This document shows, piece by piece, positions 46,725 to 58,580 of a DNA stretch of 64,000 nt. Made by a program: the position numbers and the translations under genes. The notes under the pieces were generated by a model that was not told the origin of the DNA, did not search any database, and saw only the letters and a list, made by a program, of their open reading frames with translations. How positions within the stretch are numbered: the first letter of the stretch is position 1; each line of letters begins with the position of its first letter. This DNA is from Xiphias gladius (taxonomy: Eukaryota > Chordata > Actinopteri > Istiophoriformes > Xiphiidae), in the NCBI RefSeq assembly GCF_016859285.1, contig NC_053421.1, positions 6,919,600 through 6,983,599 on the forward strand, written 5' to 3'.

Positions 46725-49211
46725 ATGGAATTTACTGAAGGAAGTAGAGGCATCTACAGACCCATCAGGGTATGTAAGAGTTTGTTTTTTGTTTTTTACT
46801 TGAGTTACCCTGTAAACATTTTCAGATGTAATTAAGTCTCTGAATAAGAAACTAATGATCAACATGATTGTATATTCTTCACAGGTGTTGTTTAACACAC
46901 CCATATATGAGCGGGCTCTGCAGATCTGCTGGCACATGGGCTCTTATAAGTCTCAGGTAGGACCCACTTTAGTTTTAATGTCCACACCAACATAAGATAA
47001 AAGCTAAAGTTTCCCAAACTGTTTATTGTACTTAAACTTAAAGACATGTGGTCTCTTGTATGTTGTGTAGATTGCACTGGTGGCTGAACTTCTGAGGCTT
47101 CAGCAGAAAAACCAGCTCCCATCTGAGGTGACTGCTGAAGACATGACTGAGCTGCTGGTGGAGGAGAGCAAAACCACACTGAGAGTGCAGTGAGTTACTG
47201 AGACACACACACACGCACACGCACACGGCACACACTCAAAGACTCAGACCAGCACTACACCTGACATGAAGTCTGCTCATGTCACACCAATCTGCGTGTA
47301 ACGAGAGAGAGAGGAACAGTAAAGATGAGGCTTGTGTTTTCTTTCTGTTTGAAGGCTCTGGGAGTTTGAACTGGAGGACTTTGAAGAGGACGAGGCCAGA
47401 CCTCTTCTCAAGCTGGTAAGACCACAATCCTGAGAAGACTTCACAGTAGTTTGGAGTGAACATGACACTTGATTTATTCTGTAAATGTATCCAATCTGCT
47501 CATCGTATCTCGTTCCTTGTTTCAGATGTGGGAAGTGAACACCAGCATGAAGATGAGGGACGTTGAGTTTGAAGCTAGAAGGCTGCTCAACTCACCAGAG
47601 ACCATCCCTCCTCAGTTTCAGTGAGTTGTATTTGACACACATTTATTATCAGTTACACTGCAGTAGCTGCAATGTTTCTGTGTTGTTATGAAGTGGTTTT
47701 AAAACAAACTTTGAATGACTGTAACCTACAGACATCCCAAGATCATCAGCACGGCTCAGAAGTACGCCAGGAGCCTGACAGAGCAGCAGCAGCAGCAGCA
47801 GGAGGCCCCCAGCTCCAAACTGCTGGGGCCAAGGGAGGTTGTGATGGAAGTGGTTCCAAAAGTCCTGCAAGGCTTCTGGTTGCCTCCTCCGAACACCTCC
47901 TTCAACATGCCCTCCCAGCAGCTCGGTAAAATGGCGGTTGGAGTCACAAAAGCAGTTGAGGACCGGGTCTCGGCTGCTCTGTCCTCCATGCTCCTTCAGG
48001 TCACCTTCTCTCGCTCCATCAGGGACAACATGGTCCTGTCTATCCAGGAAAAGGTTAGACAGGGTTATTCTCAAGACGTCCTGGTGAAGATGCTGAACTG
48101 CTTCGCAGCAGAGGTGCTGAACACCATCAGCTATGTCGCAACGGGAGAAATCTCTGCGCTTTTTCAGCCTCACATAAAACTGTCTCCAAACCTGAATGTC
48201 AGAGAGGCCTGCACCCAGCCAGCAGACGTGGTGGATGGTGCAGAAGACAAACCCAGCCCTGCTGAAGGTGTGAATAAGGAGCCTGGTCTGGAGGAAGACA
48301 GTGAACCAAACAGCGAAACAGACTCCGCTGTCATTACTCCTCCACCAACTCCTCTGACCAGCACTGCCGAACTCCTGGACAACACCGCCGTCCAGAATGG
48401 CTTGGACCACAAGCTGGATGAAGAAGGCGAAAAGCCCATATCCAGCTCAGAACCAGACTCTAGTGTGGCTCCAGCTCAACCACTCCCTCTGACCCCTGCT
48501 GCTGAGACTCCAGTCACTGCTTCGGTCCTGGATGCTGAGAAGATGAGTGAGGAACCCACCAGAGCACCAGACTCTGCCTTGGATCCAGCTCAACCAGCTC
48601 TTCGGACCCTTGCAGACGAACCTCCTTTCATCCCTGCAGCACAGGATGACCTGACCACCAGTGCTGAACATCCTGCCAACTCCACCATCCAAAATGGTTT
48701 GAACAGTAGCCTGGATGAAGCAGAGGAACAGTCAGCGCTCAGCCTAGAGTCTGCTGTTATTTCTCCTCTACCTGCTCCTCTGACCCCCTATCCCGAAACT
48801 TCTTCCAACGTGGCCCACATCGCTGACGCCGCCAACACCTCCAACGCCCAGCAGCCAATGCTCGGTCCAGAACAAGACTGCGCCTCTGTGACCACTCCTC
48901 CACCACCTTTGACCCCTCTTGCTGATGAGTCTCGTGTCATCTCTGCAGTACACGATGAGCTGATCATCACGCAGCAGCCAGTCAGGGTGGAGGAATCTTT
49001 CAACACCACAACAGGTAGGAAATATTATTCAGGTCCATTCCCAGTGGTTAAGTGTTACTGCTGCTGCGATGAGTTAAGTCACTAACTGTCCTCCTTTGGT
49101 TTTTCAGAGGTTAAAAAGACAAAGATGAGTGGATTCCGCCGCTTCTTTACTTGGCTGCAAAAAAATGTCTACTGCTGCTTCCTGCCTATAGACAACGCAG
49201 AGACAGAATGA
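46725..49211 (+). CDS. Unrecognised tandem gene, copy C (complete, 592 aa)
   Basis: Seven coding exons: 46725-46769, 46885-46956, 47071-47189, 47355-47415, 47526-47620, 47732-49014 and 49108-49211. All junctions are GT..AG and in phase; 1779 nt. Start ATG at 46725 gives MEFTEGSRGIYRPIR then VLFNTPIYERALQICWHMG. Residues about 16-290 look mainly helical (AELLRLQQKNQLPSEVTAED, LWEFELEDFEEDEARPLLKL, VEDRVSAALSSMLLQVTF, DVLVKMLNCFAAEVLNTISY) with a Q6 tract after SLTE at about 149-154. Residues about 290-559 are a disordered Pro/Glu/Ser/Thr tail of degenerate repeats ending in PLTP-type motifs. The last exon is short and basic, then NVYCCFLPIDNAETE; the paired Cys might be lipidated (inference). 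No signal peptide or membrane segment is evident. I do not recognise the family. This is the only copy with its own start and first intron, so it is the best candidate for the functional gene. Confidence 0.8.
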
Positions 49212-49283
49212 AATTCTCTGTGTAAAAAAAAAATCATTTTTGTGCTGCACTGTTGTAATTGTTAGTTTCATTTGTTGTGAATT

Positions 49284-49289
49284 AATAAA
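49284..49289 (+). terminator. Polyadenylation signal, copy C
   Basis: AATAAA 73 bases after the stop codon of copy C. Confidence 0.7.
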
Positions 49290-49390
49290 TCTGTATTAAC
49301 ATTAAGACTTGATACAGGGGTTCTTTGTTGTATATATTTTTCATATAATACTGCCAATACAGTATAGGCTTGATTTTGAAGAAGTGCATC

Positions 49391-50400
49391 CAGGGATGTA
49401 TTTGAAAAATAAACACTTCTAATTATGGTGAATCAGAATCAGGAACAGAAAAATATCTTACAAGAAATGTCACATTCCCAAAAACACAGAACACGTTAAC
49501 ATTAAGTTTTCATACTAAAATTTCTTTAGACATTTTGGCAAAGATAAAACAATGATTGCAGCACATCTGATCTCGGATTTGATGGAAGAAGTGAGCATAA
49601 GGTAATTGCCAATATTTAATCTGAGAAAATAGCTCAATTCATCAAGTAAATCAGAAGAATCAATATCTGCTGGAACTGTAAAATGATAAACTATAGACAC
49701 AATTAGCAACGATATACTGTGTTTGGAGTATTGCACAGTCCCATTGTGGCAGGAGATCACATATTGTAAGTGAAAGATGAAGTAGGTGAAAAAAGAGATA
49801 TCCCACATCTGTACGTATTGAAAGAATACGTTCATCCTCAAGCTGCTCTATGCAGGATTTTCAAATAGTTCACTCTGCATCCCTTTTTGACTGCCCACAA
49901 AAAAACTGTCAAAGTAGCCTATTTTCATCACTCCACTGAACACATATATTTTTGAAAAATGTTCTTTTGTTTTGGATAAAGACTTTTAAATATTCATTAC
50001 AATTATAACATTTATTTTCACAAACTGAACTAAATAAAACTAAAAAAAAATCTATCTCTAGTTAGCAAGCAATTAAAGAACTACAGTTCCGCTAAGCCTT
50101 TGCTTTCAAACAACGCTGACCGGATGTTGACAATTAGTTGTAAGGAACTGATGGGGCTTTTAATGCTCCTACGTAACTCTCTCAGATTACAGATATCTTA
50201 AAATCTGCCTTTTCACATACCCCTTTACTATGTCAAAGATGATATGTTACGGTTTGTCTTCTGTCGTAGGCGTTTGAAAAGCTAAGCGATATCAACCTAT
50301 TTTGCAAGGCAGCGGTGAAATTAAGATTATAAAGGAATTATACAGAAGTTATTTCTTTTGTCCTCAATTATTGACACGACCGCTGCTGGTATGCATTTTG
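49391..50400. other. Spacer between copy C and FBXL4
   Basis: AT-rich sequence. I see no supported gene, repeat family or RNA here. The only notable point is that the 3' flank of copy C does not match the long 3' flank of copy A. Confidence 0.5.
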
Positions 50401-50409
50401 TTTTCTAAA

Positions 50410-51090
50410 CTTTACGTCTCAAAAACCTGACATCATGGACACTTCCGATATTCCCCGCATTATTTTCCGATCTATAGGGCTGATTATGCTGTGCGCTCAG
50501 TGCGTTCAGCATTTTCCGACTGTTCGGGAAGGAATCACAAGGTAAATGGCAGGAATGTGGTTTGCTGGCTGAATTATCCTGATAAAAGGAAGAAGAGGAT
50601 TTCTCCCCATGAATGGACACATCGATCTGCGTTTACCGTAAATTTAACTTATGTCCCGACCCCTTTGATTGTCAAGTTTTTCAAAGCTAGCTACTGAAGC
50701 TAAAAGTTATGTTTTGACAGCTCAGCTTGTCTGTAGGCTAGCTAGCTAATGGTGGCTAACTAACAACAGCTATTTAACATTAACACCAACAACACATGCT
50801 TGGGGGGGGCACCTTTCTTGCTAATGTAACTTCACTAGTTAGGTCATGTTAGTATTATATATTATTGAAATATGGTCCTCAGAAAACAGCAGTTTTGTCG
50901 TGGGAGATGTCTTACATTCATATAAATGTATCGTTAATTTAAAATTGGAAATCCCTATAAAGTTAGCCAAGCGTTTAGGATAATTTAGTTAAGCTAAATT
51001 TTCAGGGAAGTGTCACTGGCTCACAGGGAAAGCTAGAGAGGAGATGACATTTTACAAGACAGCGTTAGCTAATGCTAAAAAGAGTAACGA
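50410..51090 (+). promoter_or_regulatory. fbxl4: Probable FBXL4 5' region with GCTAAC/GTTAGC words
   Basis: A possible noncoding first exon ends at a donor (cacaag|gtaaat, 50540/50541). Downstream, GCTAGC, GGCTAACTAAC and GCGTTAGCTAATGC words cluster at 50690-50765 and 51063-51080, like the set in PNISR intron 1. A strong acceptor (acctacag) at 52209 precedes the coding exon. The first exon is inferred, not proven. Confidence 0.35.
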
Positions 51091-52348
51091 TTCCTCAGTA
51101 GCATTGATTAAGCAAAGCCAACTTATGGCTGACTAGCCTTCATGGATATGTGCTGTTTTTTCCTGTACGTACAACGTCGGAGCTTATTTTTTATATCAGT
51201 GCTTATAATACACTTTTGCTAAAGCCAACATTTGAAATGACTGACAACATTGATTTAGCTGTCCTCTAGTTTTGGCGTGGTGTTTAAAAGACCTGCCAGT
51301 CACTTTGGGATTGATAGCAGTGGTCCCAGTCCTGTTTTGAATATTTCTGATTGGACTTTCTTCTGTTCCCATTTGAATCACAGGTTGTCCCTACACGAAG
51401 TGGTGCTAAAAACCTGTACAGCAGGGAGTTGTCAGAACCCAGACCTCGAGGTGCCTGGTGTCCTGCAGGCCAGCCCTGCCACTCTTGGTTTGTGTGTACC
51501 TTGCATCAGGCATGGTGTAACTGTGTGGGAGAACGGAGCCTGCAGGACACTAGTCACTCAGGCCCGGAAGGAGTACTCAGGCTAGAGCTTTTTGATGATT
51601 TGGGGTGTTAACATGCATTTTGACTTCCCAGTTTGACCTGATAATCCTGCTTTCATGTTAATTTGCTACGTGCATTTTTTTTTTCATGAGGATTGGTCTT
51701 TATTAGAAATAGATATATTTCCATCATGCGCAAACAGCAGTACCCGGCAACCTTTGGATGACAGGGGGGCTGTGGCAATTGTAGATAAGTAGTGTCACCA
51801 TGAATCACATTAATACCAGGAGTGTAAGTAAGAAAGTATTACACCTTTTGCAGCACATCATAAATGGTGTCATTAAGCTTCAAAAGCTACACCTCTCATC
51901 AATCAGCTTTACCTTCACAGTCAATGAGCTTTTGTCCTCTGAAAGTTTTCCCTTAATGTAAATGCTCAAAGTAGGCATGGATCTATTAATTTATATTCTT
52001 TTTTCATGTGGATTTAATTTGTATTTTGGAAAGCTCCCATATACATTCAGCTAGAAGTCTAGTTGACACACATTTCTCCCTTTTTATTTATTTTTTTTTG
52101 TAAAAGTATAAGCATTTAGAATTTTCTTGTTTACATGTACTCTGTGCTTTCTCAGACCTGCTGTTGCTGTTCTCATTGTTGTAATTGTTTGTCTCTGCCT
52201 AACCTACAGGTCATGCATGCAGCCGGCCCTCTAGCCTGCGCTTTGTACACCCCCAGCCCTTGAGCCTGTGTGCTTCCACTAGGTGGAGGCTCTTCCTCCC
52301 TCTAGCCTCCGTTTCTCCCCTCTGCCCCCGTCAACCCCGGAGCTCCCT

Positions 52349-52845
52349 ATGTTAACCCTCTTGAGCATGTTTTACTATATCTGTCTGCGGCGACGCTCCA
52401 GGAGTGGGACTCGAGGTGAGGCTCTGACCAGTCGACGGGCCGTGGAGTCAGGTCAGCGAGCGGTGTTGCCGGTCAGTGTGGAGGTGGAGCAGTATGCAAA
52501 GGAGGTTCTGGACTTCAGTTCCCACTATGGCAGTGAGAATAGCATGTCCTACACCATGTGGAACCTGGCTGGGGTACCCAACGTGTACCCCAGCTCAGGG
52601 GACTTCACCCAGACGGCTGTATTCAGAGCTTATGGGACTTGGTGGGAACAGTGTGCCAGTGCTCCGCCACCTTTCCGCCGCACCCCTAAAGGCTTCTACA
52701 GCCAGGATTATATTGAGCTGGGCTTTGAGGAGCCTGTCTATCCTACAGCAGTAGAGGTGCTTGAGACTTATTACCCTGGAGCTATTGTCCAGATCCTGGC
52801 CTGCTCTCACAACCCCTTCTCCCAGAACCCACCTACTGATGTCAG
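52349..52845 (+). CDS. fbxl4: FBXL4, first coding exon only
   Basis: The exon encodes 165 residues: [18 protein letters not shown], then [56 protein letters not shown] and [20 protein letters not shown]. It ends in phase 2 at an intact donor (gtcag|gtaaca). This is the N-terminal mitochondrial-targeting and galactose-binding-like part of FBXL4. In mammals FBXL4 is the substrate adaptor of an SCF ubiquitin ligase at mitochondria that limits mitophagy via BNIP3/NIX turnover. ATG 52349 matches the start of the conserved mitochondrial-leader segment; the frame upstream is open to 52283 but without an ATG. The F-box and leucine-rich repeat exons are not found anywhere to the right in the window. 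They may be in the gap at 53501-54000, or the exon may be a stranded duplicate or misplacement. Confidence 0.92.
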
Positions 52846-53500
52846 GTAACAACAGCCATCTGTTCTGGAAAACCATCATCAATCATTCTAAGTGCTCCAC
52901 TAAGATATTAAGGGTAATTAACACTACTAAGAAAGCCATTCCGTACCTGCAATTATGTCAGGCCTCTAGTTTTTGAAAGGAACATTGGCGGCCTTACAGT
53001 CATAATCTCATTCATCTCATATCACATTACTTGGTGTTTATTACATATGTTACGCCTCATAAATTGAGGCCTGGCATTTGTATTCTTTATCATATTGGAT
53101 TTTCTTTATTATTATTTTCGTGTGTTTGTAAAACATTTTTGTTATATTGTTATGGAAAATGCTCTACAAATAATGTTCATTACTACTTATGGAACTTGTT
53201 TAAAATCTCCACAGCGTCCTAGCAGAGTGGCTCTTATGCTTCTGCTTTCCACCAATGAAACCAAAAAGTGCAAATGTAATCTTTAAAATTCTGTAACTTC
53301 AGTCTGAGAAAACATGCGTTTTTAAAACTACTGGTAGAACTTTTATTTGTAAGTATAATCAACTAGTTAAGATAGCGTTTTAGAAGGTACTCTGGGTGAA
53401 ATTGGTTGGTAGAAACCTTTTGATGTAGCACAAATTAACCTCAATAAACCACTACTTTTCCTGTTACAACTCCTGGTTAAGGGAAAATTAATGGTTCAAA
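52846..53500. other. FBXL4 intron 2 start
   Basis: AT-rich intron sequence after the FBXL4 donor, up to the gap. No exon beginning with the expected WEIL-type residues is present. Confidence 0.6.
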
Positions 53501-54000
53501 NNNNNNNNNNNNNNNNNNNNNNNNNNNNNNNNNNNNNNNNNNNNNNNNNNNNNNNNNNNNNNNNNNNNNNNNNNNNNNNNNNNNNNNNNNNNNNNNNNNN
53601 NNNNNNNNNNNNNNNNNNNNNNNNNNNNNNNNNNNNNNNNNNNNNNNNNNNNNNNNNNNNNNNNNNNNNNNNNNNNNNNNNNNNNNNNNNNNNNNNNNNN
53701 NNNNNNNNNNNNNNNNNNNNNNNNNNNNNNNNNNNNNNNNNNNNNNNNNNNNNNNNNNNNNNNNNNNNNNNNNNNNNNNNNNNNNNNNNNNNNNNNNNNN
53801 NNNNNNNNNNNNNNNNNNNNNNNNNNNNNNNNNNNNNNNNNNNNNNNNNNNNNNNNNNNNNNNNNNNNNNNNNNNNNNNNNNNNNNNNNNNNNNNNNNNN
53901 NNNNNNNNNNNNNNNNNNNNNNNNNNNNNNNNNNNNNNNNNNNNNNNNNNNNNNNNNNNNNNNNNNNNNNNNNNNNNNNNNNNNNNNNNNNNNNNNNNNN
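53501..54000. other. Assembly gap (500 N)
   Basis: Exactly 500 N. It joins an FBXL4 intron to the middle of the 5' part of array unit D (equivalent to 34269 in unit A). Confidence 1.
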
Positions 54001-55622
54001 TATGAATAAATGTCCACATCTGACAGTGTCCTCAGTCATATTCTTCATTTGACCTCGGCTATACACTGTATCATGGAGGCTCTGTCTCACACTCTCAGAC
54101 ACAAACAAATCTCTCGCCCGTCAGAGGAATCCAAAAAACCATTCCTTGATTAAAAGTTTAGATATTTAGCTTTTAAGACTGTCTCCACACGCAGGACATC
54201 TTCTTAACATTGGCTCCTCTCTACATCTCAGAACTGACACTGATCCACAATCAAAACAGAGCACAAAAGTCCATTTTTGCGTGGTTTTTGTTTAACGGGG
54301 GCGCACTAACACAGACATCTCCACAAGTACAAATCACCTGTCACGTGTGTTGAGTTTTAGCTCTTTTACTTTGCTCCACAATAATCTGCATCTGTCACAG
54401 AATAAAAGAGTTGTCCAAATACAATTTTGAACACGTTTCTAAGACTGTTTCCTTTGAGTTTATTAAACACTTGTAGTCCTCACACAGCAGCAGGATCGAC
54501 ACGCGCGTCTACATATTGAGAGAGGTGCGGCGCGGGTTTTACGCACGGGGCACCGCGCTGGTCATTTCGTTAATGACTTAAATCTCATGACACTGCACCA
54601 GGATCAGTCAGAAACTAACGGTCACTGACTTTCCAGAAACTTCCATATCAGACACATATGCTGTTACAGGAAGATTCCAGGTTTCATATTGTAAACATCT
54701 GGAACACAGCAGCCATCCTCAGGGTGAGTCAGTGGGCTGGATGAGTCCAGCTCCATCCGAGCTGTCGGGACATTGTGATTATAATTAAAAGTCCAATCAG
54801 ATTTTCTCCTGGAGAAACAAAATGTTTCATGTTTTTTCTGTCTGGTCAAATTTCTGGTTGAAGGCCGATTTTCAGTTTTGCTGCTTAAATTCAAAGTCTC
54901 GTGGTGTCTCACATTGCTGTGCGCATGGAGGCGAGGCGTCAATACTCACCACACTGAACGCAGCCTCTCTTATCACTCACGTCAAATCCACACATCTGGC
55001 AACAGTAATAAGGAAAGCGCCTGTTTTTTCATCATTAGCGGTTCAGTGCAATAGCTGCGGTTAGATCCATCATTAGCCTTCGTGCACACAGGAGTTTCAG
55101 TGTTTCCGCAAACATAGAGTTAACTCCGCTGATGGTCTGAAATTTTGTATTGCGATTTTTACCTTTGCTCTGGGTCGTTTATCACGTCTGAGTTTCACTG
55201 CGCTAAACTTTTGATGCAAAGAGTCAAAGTGACTGACACCGAAACACAACGAGCTGAATTCAAAATTCTAAATCACCTCGTATTAGTGCAGGTTTCAGCG
55301 TTTATGAATAGGCGTAGCTACAGGTCACTGAATCAATGCAACATGTGTTTGCAAATGATTCTCCCTGTTTTAACATCACTACACTCGTAAGCAGCAGAGC
55401 TACATAAGTAATTCATCACCATTGCTACTCTATGATCTGTGTGAGGAAGAGGGAAAGCACGGAGAACAAAATGTCGTTTAGGTGGTTAGGCTGAATTATT
55501 CTTCTCATGGGAAAAAAACAAAATCCCTTTCAGCCATTTCAGAGGAGGAAGTAAATATCCATATCGCCTCATCTTCATATTACACACCCATATATGAGCG
55601 GGCTCTGCAGATCTGCTGGCAC

Positions 55623-57556
55623 ATGGGCTCTTATAAGTCTCAGGTAGGACCCACTTTAGTTTTAATGTCCACACCAAGATAAGATAAAAGCTAAAGTTTC
55701 CCAAACTGTTTATTGTACTTAAACTTAAAGACATGTGGTCTCTTGTATGTTGTGTAGATTGCACTGGTGGCTGAACTTCTGAGGCTTCAGCAGAAAAACC
55801 AGCTCCCATCTGAGGTGACTGCTGAAGACATGACTGAGCTGCTGGTGGAGGAGAGCAAAACCACACTGAGAGTGCAGTGAGTTACTGAGACACGCACACA
55901 CACGCAGACGCGCACACACTCAAAGACTCAGACCAGCACTACACCTGACATGAACTCTGCTCATGTCACACCAATCTGCGTGTAACGAGAGAGAGAGGAA
56001 CAGTAAAGATGAGGTTTGTGTTTTCTTTCTGTTTGAAGGCTCTGGGAGTTTGAACTGGAGGACTTTGAAGAGGACGAGGCCAGACCTCTTCTCAAGCTGG
56101 TAAGACCACAATCCTGAGAAGACTTCACAGTAGTTTGGAGTGAACATGACACTTGATTTATTCTGTAAATGTATCCAATCTGCTCATCGTATCTCGTTCC
56201 TTGTTTCAGATGTGGGAAGTGAACACCAGCATGAAGATGAGGGACGTTGAGTTTGAAGCTAGAAGGCTGCTCAACTCACCAGAGACCATCCCTCCTCAGT
56301 TTCAGTGAGTTGTATTTGACACACATTTATTATCAGTTACACTGCAGTAGCTGCAATGTCTCTGTGTTGTTATGAAGTGGTTTTAAAACAAACTTTGAAT
56401 GACTGTAACCTACAGACATCCCAAGATCATCAGCACGGCTCAGAAGTACGCCAGGAGCCTGACAGAGCAGCAGCAGCAGCAGCAGGAGGCCCCCAGCTCC
56501 AAACTGCTGGGGCCAAGGGAGGTTGTGATGGAAGTGGTTCCAAAAGTCCTGCAAGGCTTTTGGTTGCCTCCTCCGAACACCTCCTTCAACATGCCCTCCC
56601 AGCAGCTCGGTAAAATGGCGGTTGGAGTCACAAAAGCAGTTGAGGACCGGGTCTCGGCTGCTCTGTCCTCCATGCTACTTCAGGTCACCTTCTCTCGCTC
56701 CATCAGGGACAACGTGGTCCTGTCTATCCAGGAAAAGGTTAGACAGGGTTACACTCAAGACGTCCTGGTGAAGATGCTGAACTGCTTCGCAGCAGAGGTG
56801 CTGAACACCATCAGCTATGTCGCAACGGGAGAAATCTCTGCGCTTTTTCAGCCTCACAGTTACATTAAACTGTCTCCAAACCTGAATGCCAGAGAGGCCT
56901 GCACCCAGCCAGCAGACGTGGTGGATGGTGCAGAAGACAAACCCAGCCCTGCTGAAGGTGTGAATAAGGAGCCTGGTCTGGAGGAAGACAGTGAACCAAA
57001 CAGAGAAACAGACTCTGCTGTCATTACTCCTCCACCAACTCCTCTGACCAGCACTGCCGAACTCCTGGACAACACCGCCGTCCAGAATGGCTTGAACCAC
57101 AAGCTGGATGAAGAAGGCGAAAAGCCCATATAACCACTCCCTCTGACCCCTGCTGCTGAGACTCCAGTCACTGCTTCGGTCCTGGATGCTGTGAATATGA
57201 GTGAGGAACCCACCGGAGAACCAGACTGCGCCTTTGTTACCTCTCCACCTCCTCCTCTGACCTCCGCTGATGAGTCTTGTGTCATCTCTGCAGTACAGGA
57301 TGAGCTGATCCTCACGCAGCAGCCAGTCAGGGTGTAGGAATCTTTCAAGACCACAACAGGTAGGAAATATTATTCAGCTCCATTCCCAGTGTTTAACTGT
57401 TAATTCTGCTGCGATGTGTTAAGGCACTGACTGTCCTCCTTTGGTGTTTCAGAGGTTAAAAAGACAGAGATGAGTGGATTCAGCCGCTTCTTCACTTGGC
57501 TGCAAAAAAACGTCTACTGCTGCTTCCTGCCTGAAGACAACGCAGAGACAGAATGA
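55623..57556 (+). pseudogene. Unrecognised tandem gene, copy D (stops in tail)
   Basis: Exon 2 to 55643, exon 3 55758-55876, exon 4 56039-56099, exon 5 56210-56304, exon 6 56416-57359, exon 7 57453-57556. The helical region and splice sites are intact. Exon 6 is 345 nt shorter than in copy A, a multiple of three. A 36-nt loss creates TAA at 57131-57133 (after EKPI). A larger loss of about 309 nt fuses the EEPT repeat to the later EPDC repeat, and a second stop TAG lies at 57335-57337. Exon 1 is missing as in A and B. The first stop is 226 nt upstream of the last junction, so nonsense-mediated decay would be expected. A truncated protein holding only the helical part is the other possibility. 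Likely a pseudogene. Confidence 0.75.
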
Positions 57557-57633
57557 AATTCCATGTGTGAAAAAATAATTTTAGCGCTGCATTGCAGTCT
57601 ATATTTATAAATTTGTTTCATGTATTGTTGATT

Positions 57634-57639
57634 AATAAA
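57634..57639 (+). terminator. Polyadenylation signal, copy D
   Basis: AATAAA 78 bases after the exon 7 TGA of copy D, preserved although the reading frame is broken. Confidence 0.65.
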
Positions 57640-58229
57640 ACTGAACTTTAAGACATGCTATGGCAATTCAGTGTTGCATGATATGATTTGTAAAATACTG
57701 CATAATTTGTATAGGCTTAGTGTCTGTGGGTGTATTTCATGAGGACTTTTCATTATGGTTACATAAAACATCAGAACAGAAATTAATTCAGAAATAAACA
57801 AATCTTTTCAATACAGACAAACAGGACAGTGGGAGATAGTAGGACTGACCTGTTAGCAGCTGCTGATGCAAATGGCATTAACAATTTTTAAATTTCTTAG
57901 AGGACTTCATAATGCATTGTTTTTTTGAGATTGGTGTTAATATTGACAGATAAAACCGTGTGACCAGATACCAGAGAATTCACTGATTTTACACGAAGTA
58001 CAGGCAGGGGCAGGTCCCAGATCGAGCTTGCAACCAGGTGGATGTGACTCTTTGGGCTCAAGTACATGCCAAACTTTGGAAGTGCATCAAAGCCAAGTAT
58101 GTAAACAGGGCCAGATTTTGCCACTAGGCAAAAATGAGCTGTGGAGCGCCCTCCAGACCTGCTCCATTTCCCATCTTAGTTTGGTTATAAATTAATTAAC
58201 AGAAATGCATTTAAGAATATGCACTAGGT

Positions 58230-58580
58230 GTAATATCAGTAGTGGAGAGTAACTAAATACTTCTACTCCTCCAGCTTCTACTTTTTAACTTTGCAGATTC
58301 AGATTCAAAATATCTCTAGATTAGACGATAAAATATGAGGCTCTGTTGTCTATTTATCCAGCGATATAAAGTAGTTAAAATTGGCTGCACTTAGACCAAC
58401 TACAACATTAAAATATTGTGTACACAGTAATGCCTCAGCAATAATAATCCAATATTATAAATGGAGAAATACTGCCAGCTGGCAAGTACTTTTACTTTTG
58501 AAAAAGTCATCTGAAGTACATTTTGCTGCCAATGATTTTGGACTTTTACTGCGGTAAAATTTTGAACGCACGATTTCTAG
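58230..58580. mobile_element. Degenerate interspersed repeat
   Basis: The run 'gtagtggagagtaactaaatacttctactcc ...' to '... aagtacttttacttttgaaa' resembles a frequent teleost short repeat built on agtaactaagtac-type words. It is strongly eroded and without coding capacity. The class is not certain. Confidence 0.4.

Larger units (their letters stand above)
44501..49390 (+). repeat. Array unit C (long form)
   Basis: Third copy. The first 195 bp match A/B/D, then about 420 bp (44700-45117) and about 1.65 kb (45195-46890) occur only here. These include a Tc1 relic and exon 1 of the gene. The gene body is near-identical to the other copies, while the 3' flank after 49220 is clearly more diverged. 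Confidence 0.85.
54001..57760 (+). repeat. Array unit D
   Basis: Fourth copy, short form like A and B, cut on the left by the gap. Its 3' flank matches unit A better than unit C. A small 12-bp insertion (tgacttaaatct region near 54575) is private to this copy. Confidence 0.85.

Noticed and set aside
47649..48410. 253-codon minus-strand open frame antisense to copy C
   Set aside because: It mirrors exon 6 and introns of the tandem gene; it recurs in shorter pieces in other copies only because the DNA is duplicated.
57897..58124. Minus-strand frame (KSGPVYILGFDALPKFG-containing)
   Set aside because: Looks somewhat protein-like but has no start context, no splice partners and no family I know; possibly an old repeat remnant.
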